This document shows positions 33,141 to 46,231 of a stretch of DNA of 64,000 nt, in pieces. The notes beneath the pieces are model-generated. The model did not search any database. It had not been told where the DNA came from and saw nothing but the letters and a program-made list of their open reading frames with translations. The DNA lies in NCBI GenBank assembly GCA_964023275.1, contig OZ029916.1, positions 28,735,087-28,799,086 on the forward strand, read 5' to 3'. The translations under genes were made by a program, and so were the position numbers. Origin of the DNA: Norana najaformis (lineage: Eukaryota > Annelida > Clitellata > Crassiclitellata > Hormogastridae). Positions within the stretch are counted from its first letter, which is position 1. The number at the start of each line of letters is the position of its first letter.

Positions 33141-36100
33141 AATAAGTCTGGCCTCCACTATCTATTGCATAACCTCGTGAGAGGAAGAACGCCACGGGAC
33201 AACCGAGGTCGATTAGTCCGGTGCGGCGAGCTACCGCAATGGGGCATTAGTTTATTAAACGGACTAATCTCCTACCCGACGATTTCCTCGCGAGTGGTTA
33301 GGTAATATATCGCATCATATAAACTATTCCGCTATAAAAATGCTCAACTGCATACTTATTTCATGTAAAATTGACAGCTAGACTTTGTAAGTTCATGCAT
33401 GAAATTCTTGAACAAGTGTTGTTCAGTCATTAGAATTTTGCTCTCATGTTTGCGCATCAGCGGGAAGGCCCTTAAACCCCAGCACCATGACCCCAGTGAC
33501 GAAAGCGGCATGTAAGAAATGAGAAATTTCCTGCCAGTACTTTATCACAGGTTATAAACTAATTACAATTACTCCTCGACTTTAAATCTTATTTACGTCT
33601 TAAGTGTGCAACATAATGACCGCAAATTATGGACATCATGCTTTGAAATTCACTTTTTTAATGGTGTCTGCGGCAAAAAGAAGTAGAAAAAACACTGACA
33701 ACCCATAATAATCAATTAATGTTGACAGTTGATGGCTTGGCCACACTTACTAGTTGATGCGGGAGTTTTATATGAAGTTCCATTAGAAGAATCATAGCAT
33801 GCAGATGAATTAATGCTGTCGTTATAAGTTGGTATGTTAGTGCTGTGTGCTCCAAATGTGGTAGTAAGTATTTGAAATAGCCTATAGTAAGCAAGTGAGT
33901 GTTGAATTGACAAGAGTCAGTCATCAGAGTAAGGTGATGGCTTCCATCCTCATGGGAGTCATTTTGTAAAATCGATTTGAATTCGGATGATTCATTCGAT
34001 CCATCCATTGTCTATTCGATTATGGGACCAAAATTGCCTTTGCACTTGACTTCGCAAGGCAGCTGAGATGATTCCTTCTTGTAAACCTGAAGATTGGAAT
34101 CTACAGGCGATGGGCATTTAAATTAACATATAACATGCATTGAGAACACACATGTATAAATTATATCACCTAGATGTATGATGTATTTGGTTACATATGA
34201 CATTATGAGTTATTGGACACAGATAGGCAATACGCGATGAGATTCAAAAGAGCTAAAAATAGGAAAAATACCTAATGTTAAAACATCAAAATGAATATAA
34301 AATAAGCAAAAATTACATATATTTGTACATTGTTTGTTAACCACGTAACACTTAATAAAACGGTTAATGGAGCATGAAGTCCGATAGAAGCAAAAATGAA
34401 AAGTCAGAAAACTATTAAAAAGAAATTGGTATCGCGAAAAGGCAATCAAAGAACATGCTGCACAAGCTGCTGCTAAATCTTCTTCCTAGAGTGTTAAAGA
34501 AGCTTTTTCTGACTAAATCTTTGAAAACATTTCAATCAAGTGCACTAGCGGATATGATACGAATGATTATTGTCTGCATCCAGGGTGAATAACTTACTAA
34601 AGACAATGACTTGAGCCCTTTCCTTTATCACAGACGCGTTTTGCAATGTGTTGCAGCCATAAATTCCGGCATCATCTAACTGAATAGATGAAATGGTTAG
34701 TGATAGAGTCGAGTTGTCCACTTGAGCTCTTTTAGCGTAATCATGATTTAATCCCTGCTCGGTGTTTATTATGTTTTCGACATTTTTCATAAACGGAAAC
34801 AAAATACCAGCTATGAAAGTGCGTTGCGGAATTTATCTTGCAACTCAAGGTCAAATTTTGACCCTTCAGTAGGGCTACATTTTGTAGCACTGCAGTGGCT
34901 TGAGCTGAAAACAGGCGTACAAGAACTGATGGATCTATTGATTCATTGTTTGATTTTGATTTTGGCTCTATGCATTTATTCTAATAACTTCTCGTATATA
35001 AATATTATTATTGCAGTCTTAAGCATATGCTTGACTGTACAACAGGGCTACGTTTATAATAAGGATCTTAAAACAAATTTATTCAACACTTCAGAGGCAT
35101 AGAAGCCTAGCAAAGTGACTACAATGTCAGCGACTCAACTCATGATATGTGATATGAATTGCTTGTCGATCGAGGCAACCCTAAAGAAAATATTCTTGAG
35201 TTTGTTTACTTGTTTTGTAGGTTCAGAATTGTCCTAGAACTTCCAGAACTTTTCCTTCAAGAAGCGATGGTATCGAATGAGCTAAAAAAACTACATAAGG
35301 AGAAATGAAGATCATCTTTTAAGAGGCAATAAACAAATTAGCGATTACAAGTACAATTACAATTTCAATTAAAGAATGCGGAATTAACTTACTAGGAATG
35401 TATAGAACGAAAAAAAGGAATAACGAGTAAAACATCCACTACCAGTGAGAATAGTTCTCCATTCTGTGATGAGCTACTATAGTTTGATTTTCAAATTAAT
35501 ACAGATATATTTATAGCAATAGTAAAAGGAATTTTAACAGAGTTTGCTATGTATAGAGACTGTTAGGAACTTCGACGAAGCTCTCTCACACCAACACATA
35601 ACCGCACACTAACTGACATTTACTCGGACAGCAAAAGATACCTGAACTGCAATTGCAATCAGATATATAGTGATGCTGCATAAAAGCAAAAGTGAAATAT
35701 CGAACACATAGGATTTGGAATAGTGGAAAAGAAAAGCAAACTAACCTTACTAATGCATTGTGCAAATGGGTGTTCATAAAGATGTCGTGTCAACATATAG
35801 AAAATTGCCCGTTTATAGCTGGGCTATCTTCATCAGTTCAGTTTGCTATTTTACTGCACTATTTGAACGTAATGCATGAAGCACCTTACTATTACATTTA
35901 AACAATAAAACATCAGCGGACGTAAATCTATATAAATAGTTTCTATTCATAGGAGGACTTCTCGATATCCTAAACGATGTTAGAGTTACTAACAAATAAT
36001 CATTTGCCGTATGGTAATTTCCCAAACATTTTGCCTCTGCCCATTTGCATTCTGCCCACTGCTGTTAACCAGAATTCACTCCCTATTTAGCTAAACTATA

Positions 36101-36889
36101 TTTTCATAATCAATATTTTCGTCATAGTCATAATCATCATTCATATAATCTGTTTTAGAACTGTGTGTTTCTTTCGTTTTGTTCCTCTTTGCCCTTCATC
36201 GGAGAATTTAGGGGGGAAACGTGATCGGCTAAAAAGACTGGAATAGGTTGCAAAGTCTCGTTTTCCTGGCATAGGCAATAAAAACGACGAAGGCCATTGT
36301 GATGATTAAGCTACGAGATTGAGACAGAAAAAGAAAGGGCGAAACAACGTTGCTCTAGTTTGCATGTGTGTAAGCAATAAACCCTGCATCCATAAACTTC
36401 ATACAGAGCCTTTTAACACCTCTGAAAAGCTCTGCACTCGCAAGCCTGAGTGGTGTTAAAGTCCACTAAGAACACCAAGTTCATCGCGGTAGCCAATTTC
36501 CCTGAGAACAATAATCGCGGCAGAATGTAACAACTACTTTATTTCAGCTGAAGAACCACAGTGAAACACATTTTACCATGCATTAAAACACCGGCCTACA
36601 TATTCGTTACACATTCATTAGCCTGCATTTATTGGATCTACTTGCGATGCGTTATAGATTCCCTGCGAGGGCTATATATCTTTTCAAATTGTTTTACATA
36701 GATTAAACAGCATACACAAACTTATATGGTCTGTGTGTTGCATAATCGATAATATTCTCACGTCTTTTTGTAAAAGCGGAGCATCCGGATATTGTCCTCT
36801 TGCACAAACAGTATAGCTTCATCGTCACTTTTCCTTTCACATGTTTGCTTTTTTGAGATTATGCATTATTAATAATAATTAGTAACTTC

Positions 36890-37160
36890 TAATGCGCCTG
36901 AGTCTAATGCATAACGCATTATCCGATGGCGCACTAAGCCAAGCCGCAATTAGGTCAACATCCAGTAGGTCAGTCCTCACGGCCGAAATGCAGTCTAGGG
37001 TGGATTGGCACTTTGAAATAGGGAGGTAAGTTTTACGTTGAGAACGAAGTGTCACAAGCGAGCTTTACGAAAAGACTCAGGGAGGGAGTTCCAAAATTTA
37101 GGTCCAGCAACCGAAAAATCCCGTTCACCGAGAACAGTTCTAGTACAAGGTATGACCAAA
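36890..37160 (-). mobile_element. LINE C-terminal fragment and 3' UTR
   Basis: The minus-strand reading from about 37143 is RTVLGERDFSVAGPKFWNSL, then PESFRKARL and a stop. This is the conserved end of a non-LTR reverse transcriptase ORF. Downstream (lower coordinates) is a 3' UTR with no ORF. Confidence 0.75.
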
Positions 37161-39947
37161 GAAAGACAATCAGATGACCGGACTTAAAGTTCCTAAATAA
37201 AAAACATTTCGAGACCTTTTACTGGAAAGTTATACTCATCGCGGAGCATCTCACTCTGTCCCTCGGCAAGACGACGTTCAACACAGAAGTTTATCCATGT
37301 AAACATAATAAATATTATTTATATGTTTAGTTTTCTTTCAGGCCTTGACATTACATGTGGTAGGTCTGCTGAATTGGCGGCCACTGATGGTTTTTATAAA
37401 CAATGATTGGTCATTTCACAGTATTCTGCCTATAGCCTTACAGATCCTACCTATTGTCTGCCTTAAAAACGAGCGGCCCAGCCATAGCAGCTGTTACCTA
37501 ATGAATTAGCCTCGAATAAACAAGTAGAGTCTATACCTAAATATATTTATACAGTCACGCAATGAGTAGTACATAGTGTGTACACTGTTGATGGGAGGGT
37601 CAGACGGTGGTGTAGAGGACAGGAAACCGCTGTTATAAACTGGGCTAAGAGTTGAAGTTGCTAACACTTCATACCCGTATGTGCATACCAGGGTTGGCTT
37701 AAAAGGACTCGTATTCCACATTCTATAATATCGCTCCCCCTTTCTTCTGATATTAGTTCTGCCATTTGACTTAAATTTTAAACTGAATGTAATCCTCGCT
37801 TTGTGTATATTCGATTCATGACCTTTGAATTGTAGCTCTCAGAGCGTTGTATGTAAGCGCATGTTCGCTGCTTAAAATATTGCCGTACACATGCAGGCTC
37901 GTGTTAGGCACAGTGTGGCCTAATTTCTGTAGGCATACGACTAAGTGAAAGAAATTGGATATTTGACGGATTAAGTAATCACAGTCTCAAAACTTAGGCA
38001 TGTTCAGTTAAATACTGAAGTAAATTCAGTGGTTAATGCCACCGCTCATACTCGATGGTTAGTTTTACGGTATTTTCCCAGCGTCGCCTAAGCAAAGACA
38101 ATAGTCGAACTAAGGGCTAAGTTCAAAGGTGAGAATTGTTTTAAAGAAAATTCGACAATATGCTCTTTTACAAACTCTATTTTATTTGCATTTGTTTTGT
38201 TTCTTCACTCGAATTCGCGCATTTTGGTTAGTATTAACTCAGTTACGTATAGGCCCCTACTATTAATTAGAAGTATATAAAAATTTTGAAATACTGTAAT
38301 TGAATGACAGTCTGAAAACGAAATCAGGTTCATTTAAATTTCGAGGTAACACCAGCTGTTGATCGTCCAGCTATTAAACTTCTTCGGCGTTTGACATTTA
38401 AATTAAAAAATTTACAAAATAAAAGCTAAAAACCTATACGAAAAAAATAAAAATATACCACTGTCTCGTGGAAATTGTAAAACAATTTATGCTTTGTTAA
38501 AAAGTCAATAATTGCATATGACCTAGATTATGCGAATGTTGGAAAAATGTTTAGGCGTTACCTGCAAGATGTAGACTTTTAAGTAGCATAGATGTTCATC
38601 TTTATTGTTTAAATCGTGCTTAGGTTTAACCGTTCAAATAACTGTTGAATTCGCGTGTAGAATTTTGAGGCATGTTGTAAAGTAAGCCGAAACGGTGTAA
38701 TTTGAAAATAGAAACCTTCCGCATGTTTCTTATAGGTCAGTACTTCTTCTGCGCAGTAAATGACATATCAAAGTGTGTTTTTATATATGTCCCTATTTCT
38801 TTTAGCAGCGGGAATAACAAACGTATTGGGAGTCTTATGCTTGTATGTATGTATCTATATAGTTAGTGTCTTACAATTTCGCAAAGGCGCTGAAGCACCC
38901 GTATCTAATAGATATGCTAGAGTAGTACTGTAACATACGGGAGTAGAGGGACAGACTATAAAAGCAGGAACCGGAAGAGTTGGGTTAGGAAAGAACAGGA
39001 GTAATGAATGGGCGCAATAAAGGCGGGCAAATTCAATATCTGGCGACGAGGATGTTTTACAAAAACTAGTAAAAACGTCGGAGCTCGGGGCAATACCCCA
39101 ATTAGCACCGTTTCTGCCTGACATGGACTCGGCTTCAACGGCATTTCGTTGGGTAAAAATGGACCGATAGATTCGAAAATCTCATGACAGGGCTCAACAT
39201 TCATTCATTCATTCATTCATCTCGTTTATTGATCCCATGATTATTGGGTATGAAGTGTTAGCAACTTCATATTGTTAGCCTGGGATATGAAGAAGCCCCC
39301 TCTCTCTCCCTCTCCATCTGATCTTCCAATTGACAGTGTATGGTCACAGTACTCATTATAGCTGAGTCGGTTAAGGGGTAATCGTGGAGTCAAAGCTTCA
39401 AAAACAATTTCTTACCTGGCACGAACTAGAGCAATATAAAGAATGACAAAATAATTTTCCATTCTAAATTGTCTTCCTAGAACTGTTCAGTCCAGTCTGT
39501 TAAGGAGGAGTTGGTCCAGGAGGCTTCAGCCATCTTCAGGGTGATCACCCACTGCTAAAAAACGATGTTAACCTCATATCTGAAAAAAATTCGAAATCTT
39601 ACTCTGAAATGTCTGTAAGTCAAGAACTGGCTGAGATACCACTTTAATGCACTGTAGTAGAAAGGCATTGTATCCTAATTGCACAACATCACCCTCCTTT
39701 ACCTTCGAATACTAACCTGAGGCTGTCAGGTGCATGCAGCAGAGACAGAGCCTCGGCGTCGCTCGTTGAGTGTTTGGGTCGACCAGTGATGGTTATCCTG
39801 CCAAACAATCCTCTCTAAACATCATAGAATGAATCATCAAATATGCATAAAAATTGGTTAGCTATTTACTGGCCAACAAGTTATTCTACAATCAACTGCT
39901 TAAACGTACAGCCATTTACACAAAAAATGCCACACTAGATGGCCTAC

Positions 39948-40560
39948 TCAGATTGATATGATGTTAAATTTGACATGTATGACAAATACTGTACCTTCCA
40001 AGTATAATACCTTAGCATACCTGTCTTTGCCGGTCCAAGACTGAATGGTAATCGACGTCTTTGCAGGACACTGACAGTTCTTCGACTTGCTCCTCTTGTT
40101 ATAACCTCCAGTAGATGTGTCATACAACGCAGTATTCACAGGCATACTGACTACAATCGCCACTCGATATCGGACTACAACACAGTATTTACAGGCATAC
40201 TGATGTGTCCATTTCGGCGCTTGAAGTTCTCATATTACAAACAAAGACATCCTTTTACTCGATGCGTGTACCAGTAAAACAGAAAAAACTCTACATCGCT
40301 AGAGAATAGAGAATTCACCATTTAATATGTTACTCTTCACCTCATTGAATGCAGCATGATGGCAGACGTGGTCTTTGCGGAATTGCAGTCTCTGTAACCG
40401 TAGATAAGTCTTTCTGACGATCCATTGTGTCGCTGACATTTTCTCGTACAAACTCAGGCACGGGTAAACATCTGCGCATTTTATGTTCGCTCGGGTTTCA
40501 ATTCTGTCTTCATCATCTACGATAAATTCATTTTCAAACGGCACCGTGCAAACAGCTATC
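39948..40560 (-). other. Unassigned coding-like stretch upstream of gene E
   Basis: Minus-strand frames 40544-40299 (MPFENEFIVDDEDRIETRAN..., CADVYPCLSLYEKMSATQWI) and 40163-39948 look more protein-like than their surroundings and are locally richer in CG. I recognise no domain. They could be exons of a transposon gene or chance ORFs. Confidence 0.2.
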
Positions 40561-42449
40561 CGCCGTCTTGCTCTAGTCTTACTTCCAGGACCAGCATAGC
40601 AGTGACGTGAATATGAATATTTATTAAAGAGCCTGGCATCCGATCACCGGCAGGACGTCATTACATATGAATAGTCATGCCTGAAACCGGGTATGATATG
40701 TTTATATGCTGGTTTATCGAAATCAATAAGATTGGATTTTAGGTATCTCGCTTATCGTGTTTTGTTGTGCTGGTGAGTACAGGCAAATCTGACGCTTTTA
40801 ACCATTTTGTAGTCAAGATTTGAAAACTCATCTCTGTCCCATGAAATAATTAGTTACCCTGACCTTGGGCACTGACTTTCATCACACAAAAAACCCCAAA
40901 AACCAGTTCAGCCCTAATTATTATAATAGGGAAGGGAGCTATTGTTGGATTCTATAAGCGTATTGATTTGGTTTCATACCAGAAAAATCCAGCTGATAAG
41001 TCATACCGGGCGATCCGCCGAATATCCAAAGTATTGAAAACAAGGAAGTATTGATGATATTGTTACTTGCAGGATATAGGCCTATCTTTGTGTGTATATA
41101 TATATGAATGTATGCATGCATGTCAGTATATCATATGTATGTATGTCAGTTGTGTGCATGTATGTATACATATATATATATGCGGAGTGTATGTATGCAT
41201 GAAATGTCTATAAATATGTGCATGTATTCATATATGTAAATATGTATGCATGTTGGGTATTATAATAACGAATCTGCTATTTCAGCAAATGCCGCTCTAG
41301 TGATCAAGCCACGCGATACATACGCTTCAGAGGGACACAGAGTTCAGCTGCACTGTTCAACGTCTGACCTGACGACGCCTGTCAGCTGGCAATACATTCC
41401 TGTTGGTCATGGTGATGCTTTACCACAGCCTAAAGACGTCTTTATTAAGGGCATACTGGTCAATGGTTACGACCTACGATTTAAAATTCACAACATAACG
41501 ACGGGCGCTTACGACTTAGTCATTCCTTCGGTGCAGATTTCGGATGCTGGAACTTATAGATGTCGGGATGAGGATGGACGAGGGGAACAAGTGGATGCCG
41601 CTCTCAGCGTTGCGGGTAAAATCAGGATGGAATTTTTGTTGAGAAAAATGAAATTCCCGCTAAATAGTTTTGGCTGTCATCTATAGAGGTGCTGTTCTTT
41701 AGTTATTCCTTCCACTACTTTTCGCCGCAAGTCATACCCTACATTAGTAATTCATAGCAGATAATAAATTGATTTTAAGAGTTTTTAAATTTTTGTCGTA
41801 AACAATTTCAATAACTTCCACGAATGTTTGAGAAACTTTTTACTGCAATAGGTACGGTCAAGTGCCAGATGTTCGCAACTGATGCATGCGGAACATCGCC
41901 AGAAAACGTGACGTTGGAGTGCAACATGACATTTTCTGGGAAGTTCGCTCCTCTGATTCAGTGGGTGACTGCAAAAGGCGACGTCGTCAACCAGGGAGTG
42001 ATAGTAACAAATCATTCTGACAGAGTAACATCCACACTGGTGATAGAGGTTGACAATCCGAGTCTTCCTTTAGACTACACGTGTCAAGCTAAAACGTCAA
42101 CAACATCTTGCAAGCCTAATAATTCAGTCCATTGTGAGTTGTAAAAGGTATCTGATATACAGGATAATATAAGATATAACAGACTCGGAACTGCGATTGA
42201 TAGTCCATCAATTGCACTTCTTTTCTTAGATACAGAGTCCTAGTTGCGTTCCAGAACGCCGATGGACAGCACAGTTTCCCTTAAGTATTTCTCATGCGTC
42301 GCTTAGAATTGTCAACATTCGCCCACTTAGTATGCGATCAAACCTTCTTATCTTAGTTTGGTTTCTTGTGGCCACTTTTACCACATTGATATCAAAGTTG
42401 GATACACTTACGAATGCATCCATGCACTTAACAGAAAGCTAAAACAGAA

Positions 42450-43215
42450 ACCTTTCATCAGATAACGATATTTGGTCCCGGTTATGCCAATTTCTGCTAT
42501 ACGACTAAGGACTCAAGTGGATATAGGTCTAGGCACTTCGTAACATGACACCTTTAAAGCTGGCAATGAGCGTCTATGACATATTTTCAGAAGGCAATAT
42601 AGAAATATTCTGATACATACATGCATGCGTACATGCATGTTTATTCTGTGAACGTTATATTGCGCTGTTTAGTCTGCAAGTTTTAAGCGGGCGTTTGATA
42701 TAAAATTTATATGGGTCAACGGGTTATTGAATTTCATTCACCCGCGAATCACGTGCTGGCTGGCACGCGTCGAATACGTGGTGGGGTGGTGATCTTGGCT
42801 GCAGAGCTCTGCGGGCAGACAAGCTGAGATCAACAGTAATCATTCTGACGCGTATTCTATCACGTGAGTGCTGGCGCGGCCCATGTTGTGATGATGAGTC
42901 AGTGGGTTTTTTGAAAAACCCACGATTGCGCAATAACGGAAAGCCAGTCAAGACCATTTTCTACTGGTCTGTTTGGCGGGAAAGGGCATATGTAAGCGGG
43001 CGAATATTCATTCTTGGAGCTTAGAGCTTCCAAAGTCGTTGATAGATTCGTGCTTTTAGAAACTTTGACGATTCAAGTACATCTGTGTACTGTAAGTGTT
43101 CGTCTAATTATGTATAAATGAAAGACTGTGTGCTTATGCTACGCTACGAAACGGGAGAGTCGAAGGTTCCCAGCCCGATCGTTGACAGCTACGAAAGATT
43201 GTCGACGCATATATA
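42450..43215. other. Gene E-specific insertion in the Ig3-TM intron
   Basis: Gene D has no counterpart between matching points near 13645 and the CTTACC tract. The segment is richer in CG than its surroundings, including GCGGGCGAATATTC and CACGTGAGTGCTGGCGCGG. It has no recognisable ORF or clear inverted ends and is probably an unclassified element. Confidence 0.35.
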
Positions 43216-43239
43216 CGTACATACATACATAGAACAACA

Positions 43240-43720
43240 TTTACATCACTTTAGCTAACCTGCTCTTGCCTTAGTTTATTTGTTCATATTTGCCTGATTT
43301 TGCGACGTTACCTGACCTTAGCTGGAATGAACCAACATGGCCTCCCTTACCTTACCTGTAATAATTTCCTTATCTATCATGACTACCCTTACCTTGAACT
43401 AGCCTTAACTCGTAATTGTCTTACTGCACCCTTATCTCACCTCGCTTCGCTTAAACTTACCTTACCTTACATAATGGTGACGAATAAGCTTAACTCATTT
43501 CTTCCCTCCTCGCCTAAACTTTCATGATCTTACCTCGTTTAACTTTTTTAACCTTACCTCATCTTGACTAAACTCATTAATTCTTGCCCAACGTTACCTT
43601 ACCTTGTTGTTTTGAATTGAATGACCTCATCTTATCTATAGGCTCCTTTAGATTAATTAATTAACCTTACAATGCCTCGTCTAGCATATCTATCTCACTA
43701 TCTAATCTAACCTAACTCAA
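43240..43720. repeat. CTTACC-type repeat tract of gene E
   Basis: Homologous to 13660-14080 in gene D, in the same intron, with matching anchor sequence (AACCAACATGGCCT). Confidence 0.6.
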
Positions 43721-44968
43721 CTACACCTCTGTTCTCATCACCACACATTGAATTTTACCAGAGTAACACAATGTATTATTCTATGTTCAAAATATTAGTG
43801 ATCTGTTTAGGTCAGACTGAAATATCCGATTCAAGCACTCACTCATATGAGCCGATAGCGGTACAGAGTTCCACCTGTAATATGCAGTGTCTTCCACCGA
43901 CCATTGCAGCGATCATTCTAGGGATCATTCTAGCGATCATTCTAGTTATTGTCATCGTCATCGTTATCAAAAGTGAGTCAGTTGAATTTTCATCTGAAGT
44001 TTTTAATTTTCACTACACGATTCTGTTAATTTCGATGTCAATTAAGTGCAAAATAATTTACTATAATCGTTTCATCGCATTTAAATAATCGTTCCTGGAA
44101 AACGTAGGCTTATAGAAGACTCGTCTCGATATCAGATAAATTAAGCTTATTTACTGGTAAATTCTACCAGTAGTGACTAACTGGACTAGTTAGAACCGTT
44201 GAATGATATGAGTTTATTTCATTGAACAATACATCACAACATGTTTTACATTTCTCCGAATTGAATAAAATATTTACAAAGTGCCTTTGTATGATAGAAG
44301 CTGCAATGCTAATTCAGAAAATGGAAAATATTTGTAGCACATAGACCCTACAGCTTATGGAAGAACTTGAAGTTTAATACAAAGAGATACAAAATTATGG
44401 AATTTTGCAACCGTGTTTTGAGACTGTGATGCGGGAGAGACCAAGGACGACGCAATCATGTGAATATGTGGTAATGACTACGCCCGACATCCTCCTAGTG
44501 ATGCGTTGGCTCTGAGACGCGCTGAGCCAAGCGTAACTCCTGGATGTGGTCGTTGAATGATCCGAATTGGTCCATAAGATAGATTTTCAGGTCGCCGGGA
44601 TGACCACTTGGCTGTTGTACATGTAAGTTGCGAACACCTATAGACTATTAGCAAACTCGGAGTAGAATGGCAAAGAAGGAGGCGAGGAACAAGAGTGTCT
44701 AAAGCGAATAGCATAAATGGAACAGATGCAGTAACGCTCGATCAGCATAGTGCTTTGAATATCTTTGGTGCAGATTGTTCATTTCATTAGAAAGAGAAGG
44801 CATCTCTTCATTTACTTTTAACCGATTTTGTCTGTTGACATGTTAACTCTAGTAATAAATTTCAGAATAATGCGTGATTAACACTAATTTTCTACAATAG
44901 AATTTAAGGGCACTGAAGGGACTACAGCAGCTGATGAACTTCAGAATCTTCAGACCACTTCATCATGA

Positions 44969-46231
44969 AGGAATCTTCGAACCAATTTCATAAAACGGCC
45001 TACATTCGTATGTATAATAATTACCAAACTGTTTGTATTATGTGTGGTTTTTTGTAAGCTGTGTTGATTACAGTTTTACAGAGAAACAGAAACGGAGATG
45101 TGAGAATCGGGAAAGTAATACACCGGGCAAGATATGACCGAAGCCGAGGTGAATGCACTAGAAGCAGCCTCAATAAGACAAAAGAACAGATAGGGCGGGA
45201 AGATGCGACGATATTCTGTCGTTTATAAAATGAGGATGGTCTTAAGGCAATTTAGAGATTACTTAGCCAATTCTGCCATGACATTTCTGGTAATAATTAG
45301 GCCTACTTCTAGAATATGCTTTTATGTTTTACAAGCGATAATTTTTGGCAGTATGTTTAAATTAAGAAGTCCCGAATAACAGTAAGTCACATCAGTAACA
45401 GTAATATCACCCAGCCACCTATCTCTTCCGGTAAATTAGTGCTAACGTAAGGTATGAGATTGAAAATATCTCCTGATGTTGGATTGTTGAGGTAGTGTAT
45501 GAGCCCCAGCAGAGTGATCCTTCGACCTTGGTACTACACTTCTGAAGAGTCTCTATACAAGAGTGTAAACAGTTCCATTATCTTAACCATTTACATTTGA
45601 TTAATATATTTCTTTTTATATATTATCTTGTGAGGACCTGAATACCAGTATTTTATTGGGTTATATTGATACATTCTAAATGTCTGATAACAGTTATTGT
45701 ATTGTATTTAGCCATTTATTGAACTTCTCAACATCGACAACAAATTAGAGCATCGTATATACAAAGAAGCACACGAAGTTGATGCAAACGTCAAAAGGTC
45801 AACCAAAAAGGAACCAGTAGATCCGCTAAAGTTCAGTTAACCTATATTATCATTATTACTAAATGGCGATTATATAAGGTCGGTAACTGAAGTAACAAAA
45901 GTAACAGAAGTTTACACACTGCATAGAGCAACCTAGTAGTATAATCATGGTTGACGTTTTAAATATTAGTACATATTAATTAAACAATTTTTGTAGTTAA
46001 TCTTGAATTGGCTAAGAGTTAGAATATTAGTCAACACAATAGGAAGAGTATACTATAAGGAATGGCCAAAACATTTGATGCCAAAGTGTTTCAGCCTGGG
46101 CGTGCAGCATCGCACCGGTATTTTGATGAACCTCTAGTATCATGTACGTGTACATCATTTCCCTTGTAAAAATAATTTGAAATGTTGAGGGGAAGCATGT
46201 TACGTGGACGCCATGAAATAAAATACTCTTA
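44969..46231. other. 3' flank of gene E, shared with gene D
   Basis: Colinear with 15191-16511. It ends where the sequence jumps to block X3. It contains a decayed copy of the LINE fragment seen at 16258 and no gene. Confidence 0.6.

Larger units (their letters stand above)
28343..35462 (-). pseudogene. Gene B: Ig receptor with multi-tyrosine tail, ectodomain disabled
   Basis: Exons in transcript order are signal 35462-35393, Ig1 34904-34598, Ig2 34100-33751, TM 29083-28964 and tail 28728-28343. Exon 1 from the first ATG hits TAG at codon 8, although an internal ATG at 35435 gives MFYSLFLFFVLYIP and reaches the same donor in frame. Ig1 is 307 bp against 306 in A and C: one extra base in the GTTTATGAAAAATG region throws the frame before the second Cys. 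Ig2 (350 bp) has at least three indels relative to A and ends out of frame. The TM and tail exons remain open. A 3.8 kb transposon complex (29305-33140) lies in the Ig2-TM intron. As assembled it cannot make a normal receptor. Confidence 0.75.
35463..40705. other. Intergenic region between divergent genes B and E
   Basis: 35463-36720 is shared with the 5' side of gene C (53465-54740). Beyond that the two diverge. I see no convincing host gene. It contains a LINE end (36890-37160) and low-complexity sequence, including a CATT repeat at about 39201. The block upstream of genes D and G is missing here. Confidence 0.5.
40706..44968 (+). pseudogene. Gene E: two-Ig-domain relative of gene D, exon 1 interrupted
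   Basis: The exons are signal 40706-40772, Ig1 41286-41615, Ig3-type 41852-42133, TM 43811-43972 and tail 44901-44968. They have phase-1 junctions identical to gene D. Ig1 keeps LHCSTSDLTTPVSW and DAGTYRC. The second domain keeps LECNMTF, IQWVTAKGD and LDYTC. The TM is a long Ile/Val run (AAIILGIILAIILVIVIVIV), and the tail is KFKGTEGTTAADELQ... with no tyrosine. The Ig2 exon of gene D is missing: intron sequence just after Ig1 joins sequence just before Ig3. In exon 1 the frame from ATG 40706 meets TAA at 40727, where D and G have TAT, and no later ATG is available. Without another first exon it has no signal peptide. The gene-D poly(A) signal ATTAAA reads ATTACA here. Confidence 0.7.

Noticed and set aside
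34824-35102. Plus-strand 92-residue ORF with a hydrophobic stretch
   Set aside because: It overlaps the start of gene B's Ig1 exon on the opposite strand and has no splice or homology support.
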